Shown here in pieces: positions 9,501 through 17,851 of a DNA stretch of 64,000 nucleotides. Each line of letters opens with the position of its first letter. The stretch's first letter is position 1. A model generated the notes under the pieces. It was not told the DNA's origin. It did no database searches and worked only from the letters and a program-made list of their open reading frames with translations. The DNA is from Lachnospiraceae bacterium. GTDB taxonomy: Bacteria; Bacillota_A; Clostridia; Lachnospirales; Lachnospiraceae. The position numbers were made by a program, and so were the translations under genes. The DNA lies in assembly GCA_028694115.1 (NCBI GenBank), contig JAQUUB010000001.1, forward strand, positions 62,001-126,000, read 5' to 3'.

Positions 9501-12257
9501 CATTAAAGAGAAGTCCCCAGGGACGAGTTCCCTTGCTCCTCCCTTACTCAGATACATTTTACCTTTTTCAAAGATAACTGAATCTACTCCTTCTTTTGCA
9601 AGATCTCTTTTAATCATTGAGCTAACGTATTTAGCGAATGAATCACTGTTTTTAGCAGTAACATCAAAAACCTGATCTATGCTAGAAAAGGAATTAGGCT
9701 CAATGAATTCAGATAAGCCAAAAGACTTAAGCAATCCTCCAGCTGAAGATTCGATTCTTTTTAATGTTCCAAGAGCAACATCTCCGTATGTTGCATGACT
9801 CCTTCCTAGGATTTCGGAATTACTCATAGATGGATGTATCTTACCAAGATAGGTAACATCATCTAATTTCATATTACCAAATGGCTTATTCCAGTAATAG
9901 GCTCCTGCTCCTACTGCTCCTCCAGCTACCAGTAATGGTGCATAGTTATTACTAGTAGGGTCATTAGTACCGTCTCCATGATACTTGTCTCTCTGCCATC
10001 CTGATCCAAAATCAGAATGTAGCTTACGACTACTTTGAGCCCAGCCACCATGCTTAAGACCTTCTACAGTATTAGCTTCATCGTCTCTACCGGAGAATTT
10101 AAAAGCATTTTTAGTTGCAGCATATATCAATAGACCTGCTGCTGTAGCAGCGCCAAACCTTAATAGTCTGACGTTTTTATTTCCAGCAATATTGTTTATT
10201 CCACTATTGGATTGGATGCTTGATTTCTTTAGCATCTCTTTGTATTCAGGTCTGATGTTCTCGAGTGCTTCTTGATGAATTTTTTTGTTTCCTAATTTAT
10301 TGAATTCAAAATCATCAACATCCATATAGCGTTCAAGGTCATTCAAGTGACCTTTTGTTTCAAGTTCTGACTGAATAGATCTAGTTCTGCTATTAACTAG
10401 AATTTGCTTAGCATTAGTATTCCATTCATTAAAGAAGCGAGAGTATTCAGACTTATGCATGTTCTGTGCATTAATCTCTCCTGATTCTACTAATGAAAAT
10501 AAATGTGCAAGCTTAACAGAAACAGGGTTCTGTTTTAAGGTATCACTTACACCTTCATGTATTTCTTTCTGTTGAAGTAATAAGTCTGAAAGTAATTCAA
10601 CGTTGGTACCAGAGCCAAAGTTTCCAGTCTTAGGTATAAGACCTTTGCTCTGCGCTGTGGCATAGAGTCCGCGAGCGATAACTAGTGGGTCAACGATCTT
10701 CCCTCGTTGTGCTGCTGCCTCTCTGAGCATTAATGCGGCAAGTTTTCTTGCTCTCTTTGCTTCATTTTCGAAGAACTGTTCATCAGTAATCAGCTTCCTG
10801 CGACGCAAAGAATAATCCCCTCTACGTTCCGCCTTAACTTCTCTTGAAGCTAAAATGTGGTCATCTGCCAATTGCAGAGCCTCTTCTTTACCGAGAATAT
10901 GTCTTGATTGTCTTATCTCAAATGGAGCATTTGCAATGATAATATTTTTACGTTTAAGCTTTGCTGTATGAGTTAATTTATTAAGTAGTCTTTCCTGCTC
11001 TTTAATACCTGCAACTCTTGCTTTTACGCGATTGAGCTTCATCTCTTCTTCTGAGAGAATAGCATTAGCGTAATTAGGTATGTCCCCTTCTTTAGTCAGA
11101 TCAAGATTTAATTTTTTTTGAACGTCTCCTAGACCACCTTCTTTATGGAATCTAGGAAGTTCATTTGTTGGTTGCTTTGAATATACTGTTTCATATTCAC
11201 CATCACCAAGACCTGCAGCAACCTGTATTACAGATCCAGAATAATCTTTAAGTCCTGTTGTTTCAAAGTCTAGAGCCATCTGAGAACGCCCAAGAAGTGC
11301 TTCCGCAGTTCTTAGATCAAAACTCTTAATAGTATCAGAGACATCTTCGTCAAGGAATTGAGATAAAGAATGGAACTCTCCTAGTTTATAAGGAGAACCG
11401 AAGGCAGTATTTTCTGAACGCTGTCTTCCGAACCATCCGTGTTTCATTCCCTCGATAGTGTTCTGGTCTTCACGCTTGGCTTGTGGGTTTATTGCTTGGT
11501 TTGAAAAATGCTTAGCGAAAGAGATTTTTTGATCATTACCTCTAGCCTTATCTTCCTTTCGTTGAAAATGAAAAAAGTAATCAATAAGATCTTCCATTTT
11601 ACTGGTATCCGAAACTAGCTTAGAATGAGCGAGTCTTCCTTCTTCCTCTAAGGATTCTGCGCTAGTTCCTTGTCTCAACTGCGAATATTTAAGACGACCT
11701 GAAGCAAGATCTTTGGCTACTCTCTGCTGAACTCGTTGAACTTTAGCCATATCGCTTTCGAAGAGCTTTTCATCGTATTCAAGCTTAAAGACAATCTGTT
11801 GAGTTGGATCTTCACGCATAACATATTGAATGTATCCTTCCTTCTCTCCAGTAGTAGACATGTAAGCATTAACCTGAGTAACGTGAGAGGACATCGGTCC
11901 TTGACGCTTGATTCGATTGAACACTCCACGAGCAACGGTTTTAACGTCACCTAGACCCATGTTTCTTGAAACCGCATCAATGTGACCAGTAAAATTGTAT
12001 TTCTTATTATGTACGAATTTCTCAGCAGTAACTAAATTGCCCTGCTGGTATTGCTGTGCAAGCACAAGTCTGTGTAATGCAGTTCCTGAATTAGCAGAGA
12101 GAATAGCGATATGGTCTTCGTCAAATTCTTGCTTCGTAGTGAAGTATTTATATATCTCATCTTCACTCTTACCAAGCATGGAGGCACGAGGCTGCATGAA
12201 GTAATACTCCTTGCCGTTTTCCCTGTGTCTCTTTGCTTCGTTAGTATCTAGGATCAT
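6564..12257 (-). CDS. Giant 1897-residue virion protein with RecB/Cas4-like nuclease and DEDDh exonuclease domains
   Basis: Residues 58-133 carry the RecB-family pattern: GTALH (H62), E79, GHIDAV (D94), GDVKTV (D104, K106) and HVTQVNAYM (Q128). Residues 328-572 carry a DnaQ-like exonuclease: ALDFETTGL (D330, E332), ANAPFEIRQ (E447 in place of the usual Asp), and HEGVSD (H567, D572). From about 700 there are several hydrophobic segments (ATAAGLLIYAATKNAF, LLVAGGAVGAGAYYW, LGLAGLLGGASLAV), then a long charged C-terminal half without recognised domains. A motif NT(I/V)EG(M/L)KHG...FGS occurs twice (266-290 and 729-755). It directly follows the putative tail chaperones, the normal tape-measure position, so it is probably a tape-measure or ejected protein carrying nucleases. 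Start codon in a TAATG overlap. Confidence 0.7.
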   Translation of the reverse strand: MILDTNEAKRHRENGKEYYFMQPRASMLGKSEDEIYKYFTTKQEFDEDHIAILSANSGTALHRLVLAQQYQQGNLVTAEKFVHNKKYNFTGHIDAVSRNMGLGDVKTVARGVFNRIKRQGPMSSHVTQVNAYMSTTGEKEGYIQYVMREDPTQQIVFKLEYDEKLFESDMAKVQRVQQRVAKDLASGRLKYSQLRQGTSAESLEEEGRLAHSKLVSDTSKMEDLIDYFFHFQRKEDKARGNDQKISFAKHFSNQAINPQAKREDQNTIEGMKHGWFGRQRSENTAFGSPYKLGEFHSLSQFLDEDVSDTIKSFDLRTAEALLGRSQMALDFETTGLKDYSGSVIQVAAGLGDGEYETVYSKQPTNELPRFHKEGGLGDVQKKLNLDLTKEGDIPNYANAILSEEEMKLNRVKARVAGIKEQERLLNKLTHTAKLKRKNIIIANAPFEIRQSRHILGKEEALQLADDHILASREVKAERRGDYSLRRRKLITDEQFFENEAKRARKLAALMLREAAAQRGKIVDPLVIARGLYATAQSKGLIPKTGNFGSGTNVELLSDLLLQQKEIHEGVSDTLKQNPVSVKLAHLFSLVESGEINAQNMHKSEYSRFFNEWNTNAKQILVNSRTRSIQSELETKGHLNDLERYMDVDDFEFNKLGNKKIHQEALENIRPEYKEMLKKSSIQSNSGINNIAGNKNVRLLRFGAATAAGLLIYAATKNAFKFSGRDDEANTVEGLKHGGWAQSSRKLHSDFGSGWQRDKYHGDGTNDPTSNNYAPLLVAGGAVGAGAYYWNKPFGNMKLDDVTYLGKIHPSMSNSEILGRSHATYGDVALGTLKRIESSAGGLLKSFGLSEFIEPNSFSSIDQVFDVTAKNSDSFAKYVSSMIKRDLAKEGVDSVIFEKGKMYLSKGGARELVPGDFSLMRTSFDLNQAESMSQISKAMVRIHGVNYVDPRVFPFIPVGGEGFSAPGFQKTHAYFRETFTKYANLMANPLDALSQLMPDAPISKAIQEKVAKLPLGIGNESDLIGPTSRVVGTHALKLGGALGALYFGYGTLNSIVQSISPNDSVAGRAGITGLAAEGIRTAHQSYARISDITGLTSFRDKVDEQAPGMEGWKASAGLGLAGLLGGASLAVAEDLVMEGSAKGQHYAQFLANMEETHEMPEALKKIPGFGKKYTKVGKYARLGGAAGLALSAPWLLAGFGADKSYEELEAEYSGEKEVAVRAGRFWEASMTPWEGGKIDYYRPNWYRRLLDDPRRAELFDGEKISPFGKLIKDIADPYWLEKQRYDDQPYPYAGPDGSAFGMFGPLYEATIGRVLKAPAIMHRSEMSREIENLEGGYGSETITPSGSSSLIRKQWSSVLEAAGLRGFGLGSIKELITGNKDIEYYSPELASSSAMNSFANRFHELQLGGGFLTTEAVRRVLQREETGSIDRINPLRNNMPSWMPGAGYHINFHKGDPFSQVKEGYYRLPGEGFATRYKELQDLNPEDYPDIFKYKILADVAYGSNEFTTIKGKIDNKVLSPEEMTIYNEVEEQIKEKNASNEKFRDPAMYETILGKYAAILTDTARANPVEHLIPFSPAHKLLPGQDPIDRYEETIYAKDFKRWSSPIEDFVKPAMNMALKTIGADAIPSEIEYSRQLEDYFDKLEYLKYQRLASIAESHGDNGAANLYRRNQDKTLSGLDPYMDHNALLSLIPKRERPFFEKFLKADEEDKARILKRTSPAMRDIYLAQWDKQVMISLESGEVEMERDQRSEILSDIKTRANQLRARRKAQIQDFRSSEQMPDDSWEGWDRRVDLDDVKMKYLINEGRDYHYYGLWKDRMNMLARKPYIEQAAENLHFRPQEYRSRYADAYAQARDAGVVNPEIAITPGLGESTVLEIKMDRDNEQREILRELGHII

Positions 12258-12856
12258 TATTCGCGTAATGCGGCATTCTCTTTTGCAAAATCAATATACT
12301 GTGAACCGTCAGAGCCTTTACGTGTAGCTACTCCTGATGTTGCAAGTGCTTGATCTTGTGCTTTTTTAGCCGAATCTTCTCCAGTTGTAATATTAAATTC
12401 AATACCAAGAATCTTCTCTGCTTGAGAGAGTCTTTCGATTAATGTAGTCCAATCCATAACGATAACATCTTCTGGAGTATAACTAGGAAAGGCTTCACAA
12501 ATCTTAATAACCATTTGATCTCGAACATCCTTAAGCTTAAGGCGTTCTCTATCTAAATCCTTTTGCATATCTTCAATGCTACTTGGGGTAGATAATCGAA
12601 GAATCACCCTAACAATAGTAGCAATGATTCCAGCATTCATGTCTTCTAGGTTACTAGGAAAAGAGCTTTCGATAATACACTCATCCCATATGTCTTCTTC
12701 AATCTTCGCTGTTAATGCAGGGAATGATTTGCAGATACGCTCTGCAATTCTTCCCTTATCAAAGGGAAGTAACTTGAATAGAGCAGAGCCCATAGCGAAC
12801 TCAATCAGATATAGGCTCTTGCTCTCAGAATATAGTTTAAAAATATTATCTTTCAT
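12257..12856 (-). CDS. Putative tail assembly chaperone, second
   Basis: A 199-residue protein rich in helices, with CEAFPSYTPEDVIVMDW and IERLSQAEKIL in the C-terminal third. It has no signal peptide or membrane segment. The assignment rests on position: tail tube genes lie upstream and the giant tape-measure-like gene downstream, where contractile-tail phages encode two chaperones. Its ATG comes one base after the previous stop (CTT TAA A ATG) and has no clear ribosome site, so translation probably depends on re-initiation or a +1 shift. It ends in a TAATG overlap with the giant gene. Confidence 0.5.
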   Translation of the reverse strand: MKDNIFKLYSESKSLYLIEFAMGSALFKLLPFDKGRIAERICKSFPALTAKIEEDIWDECIIESSFPSNLEDMNAGIIATIVRVILRLSTPSSIEDMQKDLDRERLKLKDVRDQMVIKICEAFPSYTPEDVIVMDWTTLIERLSQAEKILGIEFNITTGEDSAKKAQDQALATSGVATRKGSDGSQYIDFAKENAALRE

Positions 12857-12857
12857 T

Positions 12858-13439
12858 TTAAAGAGGTCTTACTAATTGTATTGCTCTTTCTGGTGGTAAA
12901 AAGTTTGATGCTTCAAAGATAAGCGACTGAAGCGTATCAACAGAGCCAGCCGTTAATGTTCCAACAACACTCTCTGTGAGCTTTGGCCAAACAGTTGCTT
13001 TCATTACAATAGCATCTGCTTTCTTTGATTCAGGAAACTTACTAATCGCTGTGATTAATTGTCTCCATTCTAGCCGCTTAAGAGGTCTGATAATGAAATT
13101 TTCTTTTGGTCCAAGACTTACAAGGTATATGTCTCCAAACTTAGTTTTCCAATCTTCCATTTGTGCCTCAGAAGGTTTGTTCTCTAGGCTCGCAAAAGTG
13201 GTAAGAATCTGATCTTGCTTCTTTTTTTTGTCGTTGAGATAAAGATACATTTTTTCTTCATCAGCTGTCATGTGCCAATCTTCCCTATCATGAGGAATAT
13301 TCATAGGCTCTTCGGATTCAACTTGATCCAATAGATGATCAAGATCACCGTCATCTTCGTACTCTTCTAGTTCCTGTTCGAACATGGCTGAATCTTTAAT
13401 AGATCCCACTTCTTCGTAGAACGAATCTTTTTCTGACAT
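12858..13439 (-). CDS. Putative tail assembly chaperone, first
   Basis: A 193-residue protein with a very acidic N-terminal third (EQELEEYEDDGDLDHLLDQV) and a compact C-terminal domain containing IRPLKRLEWRQLITAI. It sits between tube-like genes and the second putative chaperone. Similar acidic-then-helical proteins occupy this slot in other myophages, where they guard the tape measure during tail assembly. The start has a good site (AAGGAAA, 6-8 bases upstream). Function is inferred from order, not from a named motif. Confidence 0.5.
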   Translation of the reverse strand: MSEKDSFYEEVGSIKDSAMFEQELEEYEDDGDLDHLLDQVESEEPMNIPHDREDWHMTADEEKMYLYLNDKKKKQDQILTTFASLENKPSEAQMEDWKTKFGDIYLVSLGPKENFIIRPLKRLEWRQLITAISKFPESKKADAIVMKATVWPKLTESVVGTLTAGSVDTLQSLIFEASNFLPPERAIQLVRPL

Positions 13440-13452
13440 TATTTTTCCTTTG

Positions 13453-14100
13453 TTAAATTATATTACGTGCAAAGAAGTTGTATTGCTCTCTAATAGGTGA
13501 GCCATCAATTGTAATCAATTTACTTTTGCCTACTAGTTTCACTCCTACAAGCTTCTGACCTGGAGAATCTTCATTTAGATCTGTACCATATCCAATCGTA
13601 ATATCGAATGTCTTGGCAGTAAAGTCAATTTCTTCAGTGTTCGCTTTTTCTTTAGTAAAAGATCTTTCTTTCTGTAAAGCAGCAGTAAGTTCGTCTGGTT
13701 TTGATGTGTTAAAAAAAAGATCTAAGTTTGCTCGCTTGTCATTGATGTAAGATATATCATTTTGGGAATAATTAATATTTCCCATTGTAGACTTAACGTC
13801 AAGAGGATTAGGCTTTATGTCAGAAGCATTTTTGAAATCGTAACGTTTAAGTATTGCCCATAAGTAATTTGGTTCTCTGAAATTAATAGAGAAAGAACCT
13901 TGAACTAATACTCGTCCTTCAGCTACATGACTATAAAGTGCAGCTCCATAACCATATATAGGAGTAGCGCTATAGTTGACTTGATATTGCCAGTCACAGA
14001 TATCGTCAACCCATAGATCTCCAATAAAGATGGAAGCTTGAGACCCAGAGTAGAATTCCTTATTTAAGCCAACAGGAGCTTGATTCTTACTGTAACTCAT
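13453..14100 (-). CDS. Tail tube-like/tube-completion protein (third tube paralogue)
   Basis: 215 residues. The N-terminal half reads DDICDWQYQVNYSATPIYGY and HVAEGRVLVQGSFSINF, the same 'sits askew, then repeat-to-self, then loop' pattern as the tube proteins just upstream, with a Gly-Tyr-Gly turn and an RVLVQGSFSINF strand in place of the RGKRMIAGSLVF strand. It is likely a tube-fold protein at one end of the tail (initiator or baseplate ring). Its start overlaps the preceding gene's stop (TAATG), indicating coupled translation. Confidence 0.55.
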   Translation of the reverse strand: MSYSKNQAPVGLNKEFYSGSQASIFIGDLWVDDICDWQYQVNYSATPIYGYGAALYSHVAEGRVLVQGSFSINFREPNYLWAILKRYDFKNASDIKPNPLDVKSTMGNINYSQNDISYINDKRANLDLFFNTSKPDELTAALQKERSFTKEKANTEEIDFTAKTFDITIGYGTDLNEDSPGQKLVGVKLVGKSKLITIDGSPIREQYNFFARNII

Positions 14101-15053
14101 TAGAATAGTCCTCTACTTCTTTGTAATAACTTTTGAATATTCTTATCATTTCTTGACTCGCCAGACAAGGCGAGATTAATTGTATTTATCCCAGTGCCTG
14201 ACTTAGCTTTTATTTTATTCTGGAATGTAGTCATGCTTTTATTTGCAAAAGCGGCATCAAGCATTTCAGCTGTACTATTAAAGACATTGCCAATATCTTC
14301 TACTGGAAGAATGTCTTGAGCATAGAAGTTCATAGTGTTGTTTAGCAAGAGTGAATCGATAGACATGGATTGGGATTCGGTGTTTATATCAACATTGAAC
14401 AAATGCATTGCAGACATACTGCCGTATTCATTAGAAAAGACTATCAGTAAATTGAAAGGATCAACCTGGTCTAACATACTGTAATTATTGTTACTTATTT
14501 TGTTCCCAAAATTTAATATTTCATGAGACTGAAGAACAGTGAAGACCATTGTTCCTGCTATTGTTCTTTGACCACGAGTATAAGATCGAGCGTGAGTCCT
14601 GCCTAAAGTGCGTACTGCATTTTTCTCGCGAAATGAAGAATAGTTAAGAGAGTGCAGACTTCCCAGTTCGGAGATAATGGAGTCAAGTCCTTTTATCCCT
14701 AGATTTCCTGAGTTGTTGGCCCCTACATTTAAACCTGATGAGCTTGCAGCTCCAGCTTTACGATATGACTCATCACTTATATTTGTTATTTGCTTATTTG
14801 AGTATGTGTCACTTTGATTATTGTGAGTTCCTCTAGAAATAGTTCCTTCACTTGAAGCACTTAGATTATTCTGAGAATTAGAAAAGCTATTAGAAGGAGT
14901 ATTCTCTGACATGCTAACAGTTGAGTCCTTAGAATTAGCCTTGTTGCTTTCGATCTTTTCTTTTAAGCCAACCAAGTCTCTATAAATAAAAACTTTTGTA
15001 TCTGCGCCTGAGTATGTCGTGCTTTGATATAATGGAATGCTAGTTTTAGCCAT
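14100..15053 (-). CDS. Tail tube-like protein with long Ser/Asn-rich insertion (second tube paralogue)
   Basis: The ATG at 15053 (MAKTSIPLYQ) is preferred over a TTG 15 bases upstream. The 317-residue product has an N-terminal Ser/Asn/Gly-rich region (about residues 45-130), then RTLGRTHARSYTRGQRTIAG, DQVDPFNLLIVFSNEYG and SIDSLLLNNTMNFYAQDI. These align with YTMGRATPRAFSRGKRMIAG, DQIPPFDVVLSAANEYG and SIDDIVVEQQYTYIALDI of the gene upstream. It is therefore a paralogue of the tube, perhaps forming a specialised ring at the tail end. A strong hairpin terminator lies between the two genes, so it should be made in smaller amounts than the tube. Confidence 0.65.
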   Translation of the reverse strand: MAKTSIPLYQSTTYSGADTKVFIYRDLVGLKEKIESNKANSKDSTVSMSENTPSNSFSNSQNNLSASSEGTISRGTHNNQSDTYSNKQITNISDESYRKAGAASSSGLNVGANNSGNLGIKGLDSIISELGSLHSLNYSSFREKNAVRTLGRTHARSYTRGQRTIAGTMVFTVLQSHEILNFGNKISNNNYSMLDQVDPFNLLIVFSNEYGSMSAMHLFNVDINTESQSMSIDSLLLNNTMNFYAQDILPVEDIGNVFNSTAEMLDAAFANKSMTTFQNKIKAKSGTGINTINLALSGESRNDKNIQKLLQRSRGLF

Positions 15054-15066
15054 GTTTGACCTATAC

Positions 15067-15098
15067 AAAAAATAAGGGGAGTTATTATAAACTCCCCC
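15067..15098 (-). terminator. Rho-independent terminator after the tail tube gene
   Basis: On the minus strand GGGGAGTT (15097-15090), a TATAAT loop and AACTCCCC (15083-15076) form an 8-bp stem followed by TTATTTTTT. It sits 40 bases past the tube stop codon and should make the tube transcript more abundant than downstream genes. Confidence 0.85.
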
Positions 15099-15137
15099 TA
15101 TTATAAAGTATAGTTATTGCGTAATCAATCTCTATTA

Positions 15138-15746
15138 TTAGAGCTTCGCTCCAACGGTAGCCATACCATTACTAGTGTCATCATCTTTCTGCCATCCAGT
15201 AATATCAAGAGCAATATAGGTATATTGCTGCTCAACAACGATGTCATCAATTGAAAAACCAGAATTTTCATTCATAAGTTCTACACCAACAATTCTCATT
15301 GACGCTCTTTCTCCGTATTCATTTGCAGCCGATAGAACTACATCAAATGGAGGGATTTGGTCAACATATGTTGGCTTCATGAGAACTTGTTTCTCAAAAT
15401 CACCAGACTGAAGCTGAACATCTGCAGCAGAGCCATTCATGCTAGATCGGTTAGATGTGCCAGTTTGGTATACATCTTCACCTACGTCACCTAAGAATCT
15501 TGCTTTGCTGAAGTGATTAATAACAGGGTTTTGATCAAAAAGGATGAATACTAGAGAACCAGCAATCATTCTTTTACCTCTAGAGAAAGCTCTAGGAGTA
15601 GCGCGACCCATGGTATAAATTGCAGCTTTCTCTCTATTAATAGAGTATGAAATAGCTTGCAATGAACCGATAGGATCACCTGCAAAAACCGCAGTAATAT
15701 CAATACCAGAGAAACTATTAAAAGTTTTTTGTGTGCTTGTAGCCAT
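15138..15746 (-). CDS. Tail tube protein
   Basis: 202 residues. Hallmarks are FAGDPIGSLQAISYSINREK, YTMGRATPRAFSRGKRMIAG and SLVFILFDQNPVI, which together are the tube-protein pattern of large myophages; DPIGSLQ resembles the region before the tube loop. It lies directly after the sheath gene, as in most contractile phages, and has its own terminator downstream. It should polymerise into the inner tail tube through which DNA and ejected proteins pass. Confidence 0.8.
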   Translation of the reverse strand: MATSTQKTFNSFSGIDITAVFAGDPIGSLQAISYSINREKAAIYTMGRATPRAFSRGKRMIAGSLVFILFDQNPVINHFSKARFLGDVGEDVYQTGTSNRSSMNGSAADVQLQSGDFEKQVLMKPTYVDQIPPFDVVLSAANEYGERASMRIVGVELMNENSGFSIDDIVVEQQYTYIALDITGWQKDDDTSNGMATVGAKL

Positions 15747-15756
15747 TGCTTACTCC

Positions 15757-17841
15757 TTATTCTTTAGCAAGAGAAGTTACTACTTCAATCTTGCGAACTT
15801 CGAACGGTGGTACAAGGATAAGCTCAACAGTCATATCACCTTCAATTCTCTGTTTAGTTGTTGCACTTACTTTTGCTTCAAATCTTTGGATAACACCAGC
15901 TTCTTGTTTTTTACCAAGAAGAACATTAATGTTAGTTTCAAGAGATTTACGAGATGCAGAAGTATTTGCTTCCCCAATATATGGAGCAGCAATTGTTCTG
16001 ATATCGTCAATTACATCATTTACAACTCTCATTGTAGTTAGACGCTGGAAGTCAGAAGCTTTACGAGCAGCAGTAGGAGCATCAGAGAATCTTAGAACTC
16101 TATTTTTCTGCTTAAGAGATACAAATCCAAACTTAGCAAGTGAGTTAAGTTTTGCCTTACTCAATTTAAGCGGAGAAACTGCATCAGGAGCAATTTTATT
16201 AGAAGGAGAGCTTTGTGGAGCTAAGCTTGTAATAAAACCAGCATAATAAGCAGCACCATTTGCATGATATCCAAAACCTGTTTCGTCAACAGAATTGAAG
16301 AATGTTTGTGGGGCAGAGTAAACAGAAATATAACGTCCCATGTCTACCGGACGACCGCCACGATCTTTCTCAATATTTCCACCAGTAGAGCCAGAGGCTC
16401 CTTGATAGATATCGTTACTTGTAGCGAACAATCCTGCCTTATGGTTAACTTTACCAACCATAATCTTATTGCCAAGTAACCCTGTACCGTTAACAATCAT
16501 GTTGCTATCAGCATCAAAAGTTGGCTCTTTACCAATCCACTTAGAAACATCCTTAGGAGCGAAAGAAGCTGGAAGGCTTGTTCCGATAACACCAAGAACA
16601 TTATATTCATTAGCAGAAGCAGTATAGCAATACTGAGCTAATTGATGAGCAAAGTTAACTTCTTTAAAGTCACCAACTTGAAGCGCAGATCCATCAATCT
16701 TTGTAGTGGCTGAAGCAGCACCAATAGAAGGATAAATCTCAGCTACACCATCATTATTAATATCCCAGAAGTAGAAAAATTCACCATCATATTCCTCAAC
16801 AAAAAGTGTACCTAAGGCATCACCTTTTGAACCAGGAACTGGGAATCTACGACCAACTTGGATACGAGCATCAGAAGCAAGAACAACAGTGTCACCATCT
16901 TTGACGTTCTTAGTGTCAAGCTCGACACCCATTGGAACAACCATTGCATACTCTTCTGTTTCAATAGACTTATAAGCTTCAGATAAAGCTTCATAAAGTT
17001 CCATTTTAGAAAGAGCAACACCGTCAGATCCAAAGCGTATGTTAAGAGCTTCTTCAGAGTCGTACTCGTAAGAAACAACAACTTCTTCTTCAGATGGAGT
17101 GCTTAATGTAAGGGTTTGTCCTGCAAGAGAGAAATCAGCAGCTGCAATCTCTTCTCCATCAACGGTAACCACAACAGTTCCTGCATTAGGAACTTGTGAT
17201 AGTGAGTATGATGCTGGAGCTGGTGAAATAGCAGTGAACAAATCTTCTTGTTCTACTTTGTCTTTCGCAGCTTCTTCAAAAGATACAAAATCTTCTGAAT
17301 TAAGTGGATTACCAATATCGATTCCACCTTCGAAGTCACCTGAAACCAGTACTTCTCCAGTGTCAATCATTTGACCACCAGGGTTATTGTCATAAACAAC
17401 TTGCCCTACTGCATTTTTAATTTTTAAATGACCAACGTCTTCATTAGGTCCTCTAGATGCGGGACTTACGTAACGAAGAAAATAAAGCTTGCTAGCATCT
17501 TGATCCTTGAGAAGTGTCTCAATTGAAGATGGATCAGAATTCATATCATCTGTTCCAACTCCGAAAAGGATTGCAGATCTAGCACCAATACGTTGAACGT
17601 TTACGTTAGTTGATCCACCCTGTAGTACTTCATACATACCACGAACGAGTGTACCAGTCTTGCCGAAACGATTTTCAATTTCTTGAGCACGGGTAACCTG
17701 CACTACTGCGTCAGATGTCCCTTGTGCTGCTGTTCCTAAAACTAGTACAGCAGGTGCGCTATTTTCTTCGAAAATTTGTAATCCACCATCTTGGAGTTCG
17801 CTGATGATACCTGGCAAATCTTCGTATCTATCAATAGCCAT
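15757..17841 (-). CDS. Contractile tail sheath protein
   Basis: 694 residues. The N-terminus (ISELQDGGLQ, APAVLVLGTAAQGTSD, VTRAQEIENRFGKTGTL) and the C-terminal domain (RVVNDVIDDIRTIAAPYIGE, EGDMTVELILVPPFEVRKI) are characteristic of sheath proteins: the C-terminal part is the conserved contractile core. Residues about 205-250 (SYSLSQVPNAGTVVVTVDGE ... VVVSYEYD) are an inserted small β domain also present in the decoration protein at 27481-28662. Directly upstream of the tube gene. It forms the outer tail cylinder that contracts on infection. Confidence 0.9.
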   Translation of the reverse strand: MAIDRYEDLPGIISELQDGGLQIFEENSAPAVLVLGTAAQGTSDAVVQVTRAQEIENRFGKTGTLVRGMYEVLQGGSTNVNVQRIGARSAILFGVGTDDMNSDPSSIETLLKDQDASKLYFLRYVSPASRGPNEDVGHLKIKNAVGQVVYDNNPGGQMIDTGEVLVSGDFEGGIDIGNPLNSEDFVSFEEAAKDKVEQEDLFTAISPAPASYSLSQVPNAGTVVVTVDGEEIAAADFSLAGQTLTLSTPSEEEVVVSYEYDSEEALNIRFGSDGVALSKMELYEALSEAYKSIETEEYAMVVPMGVELDTKNVKDGDTVVLASDARIQVGRRFPVPGSKGDALGTLFVEEYDGEFFYFWDINNDGVAEIYPSIGAASATTKIDGSALQVGDFKEVNFAHQLAQYCYTASANEYNVLGVIGTSLPASFAPKDVSKWIGKEPTFDADSNMIVNGTGLLGNKIMVGKVNHKAGLFATSNDIYQGASGSTGGNIEKDRGGRPVDMGRYISVYSAPQTFFNSVDETGFGYHANGAAYYAGFITSLAPQSSPSNKIAPDAVSPLKLSKAKLNSLAKFGFVSLKQKNRVLRFSDAPTAARKASDFQRLTTMRVVNDVIDDIRTIAAPYIGEANTSASRKSLETNINVLLGKKQEAGVIQRFEAKVSATTKQRIEGDMTVELILVPPFEVRKIEVVTSLAKE

Positions 17842-17851
17842 GTAATTCTCC

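Noticed and set aside
15733..16246. Plus-strand open frames of 102 and 166 residues inside the sheath gene
   Set aside because: They are antisense to a clear sheath coding sequence, lack ribosome sites and have no protein-like composition.
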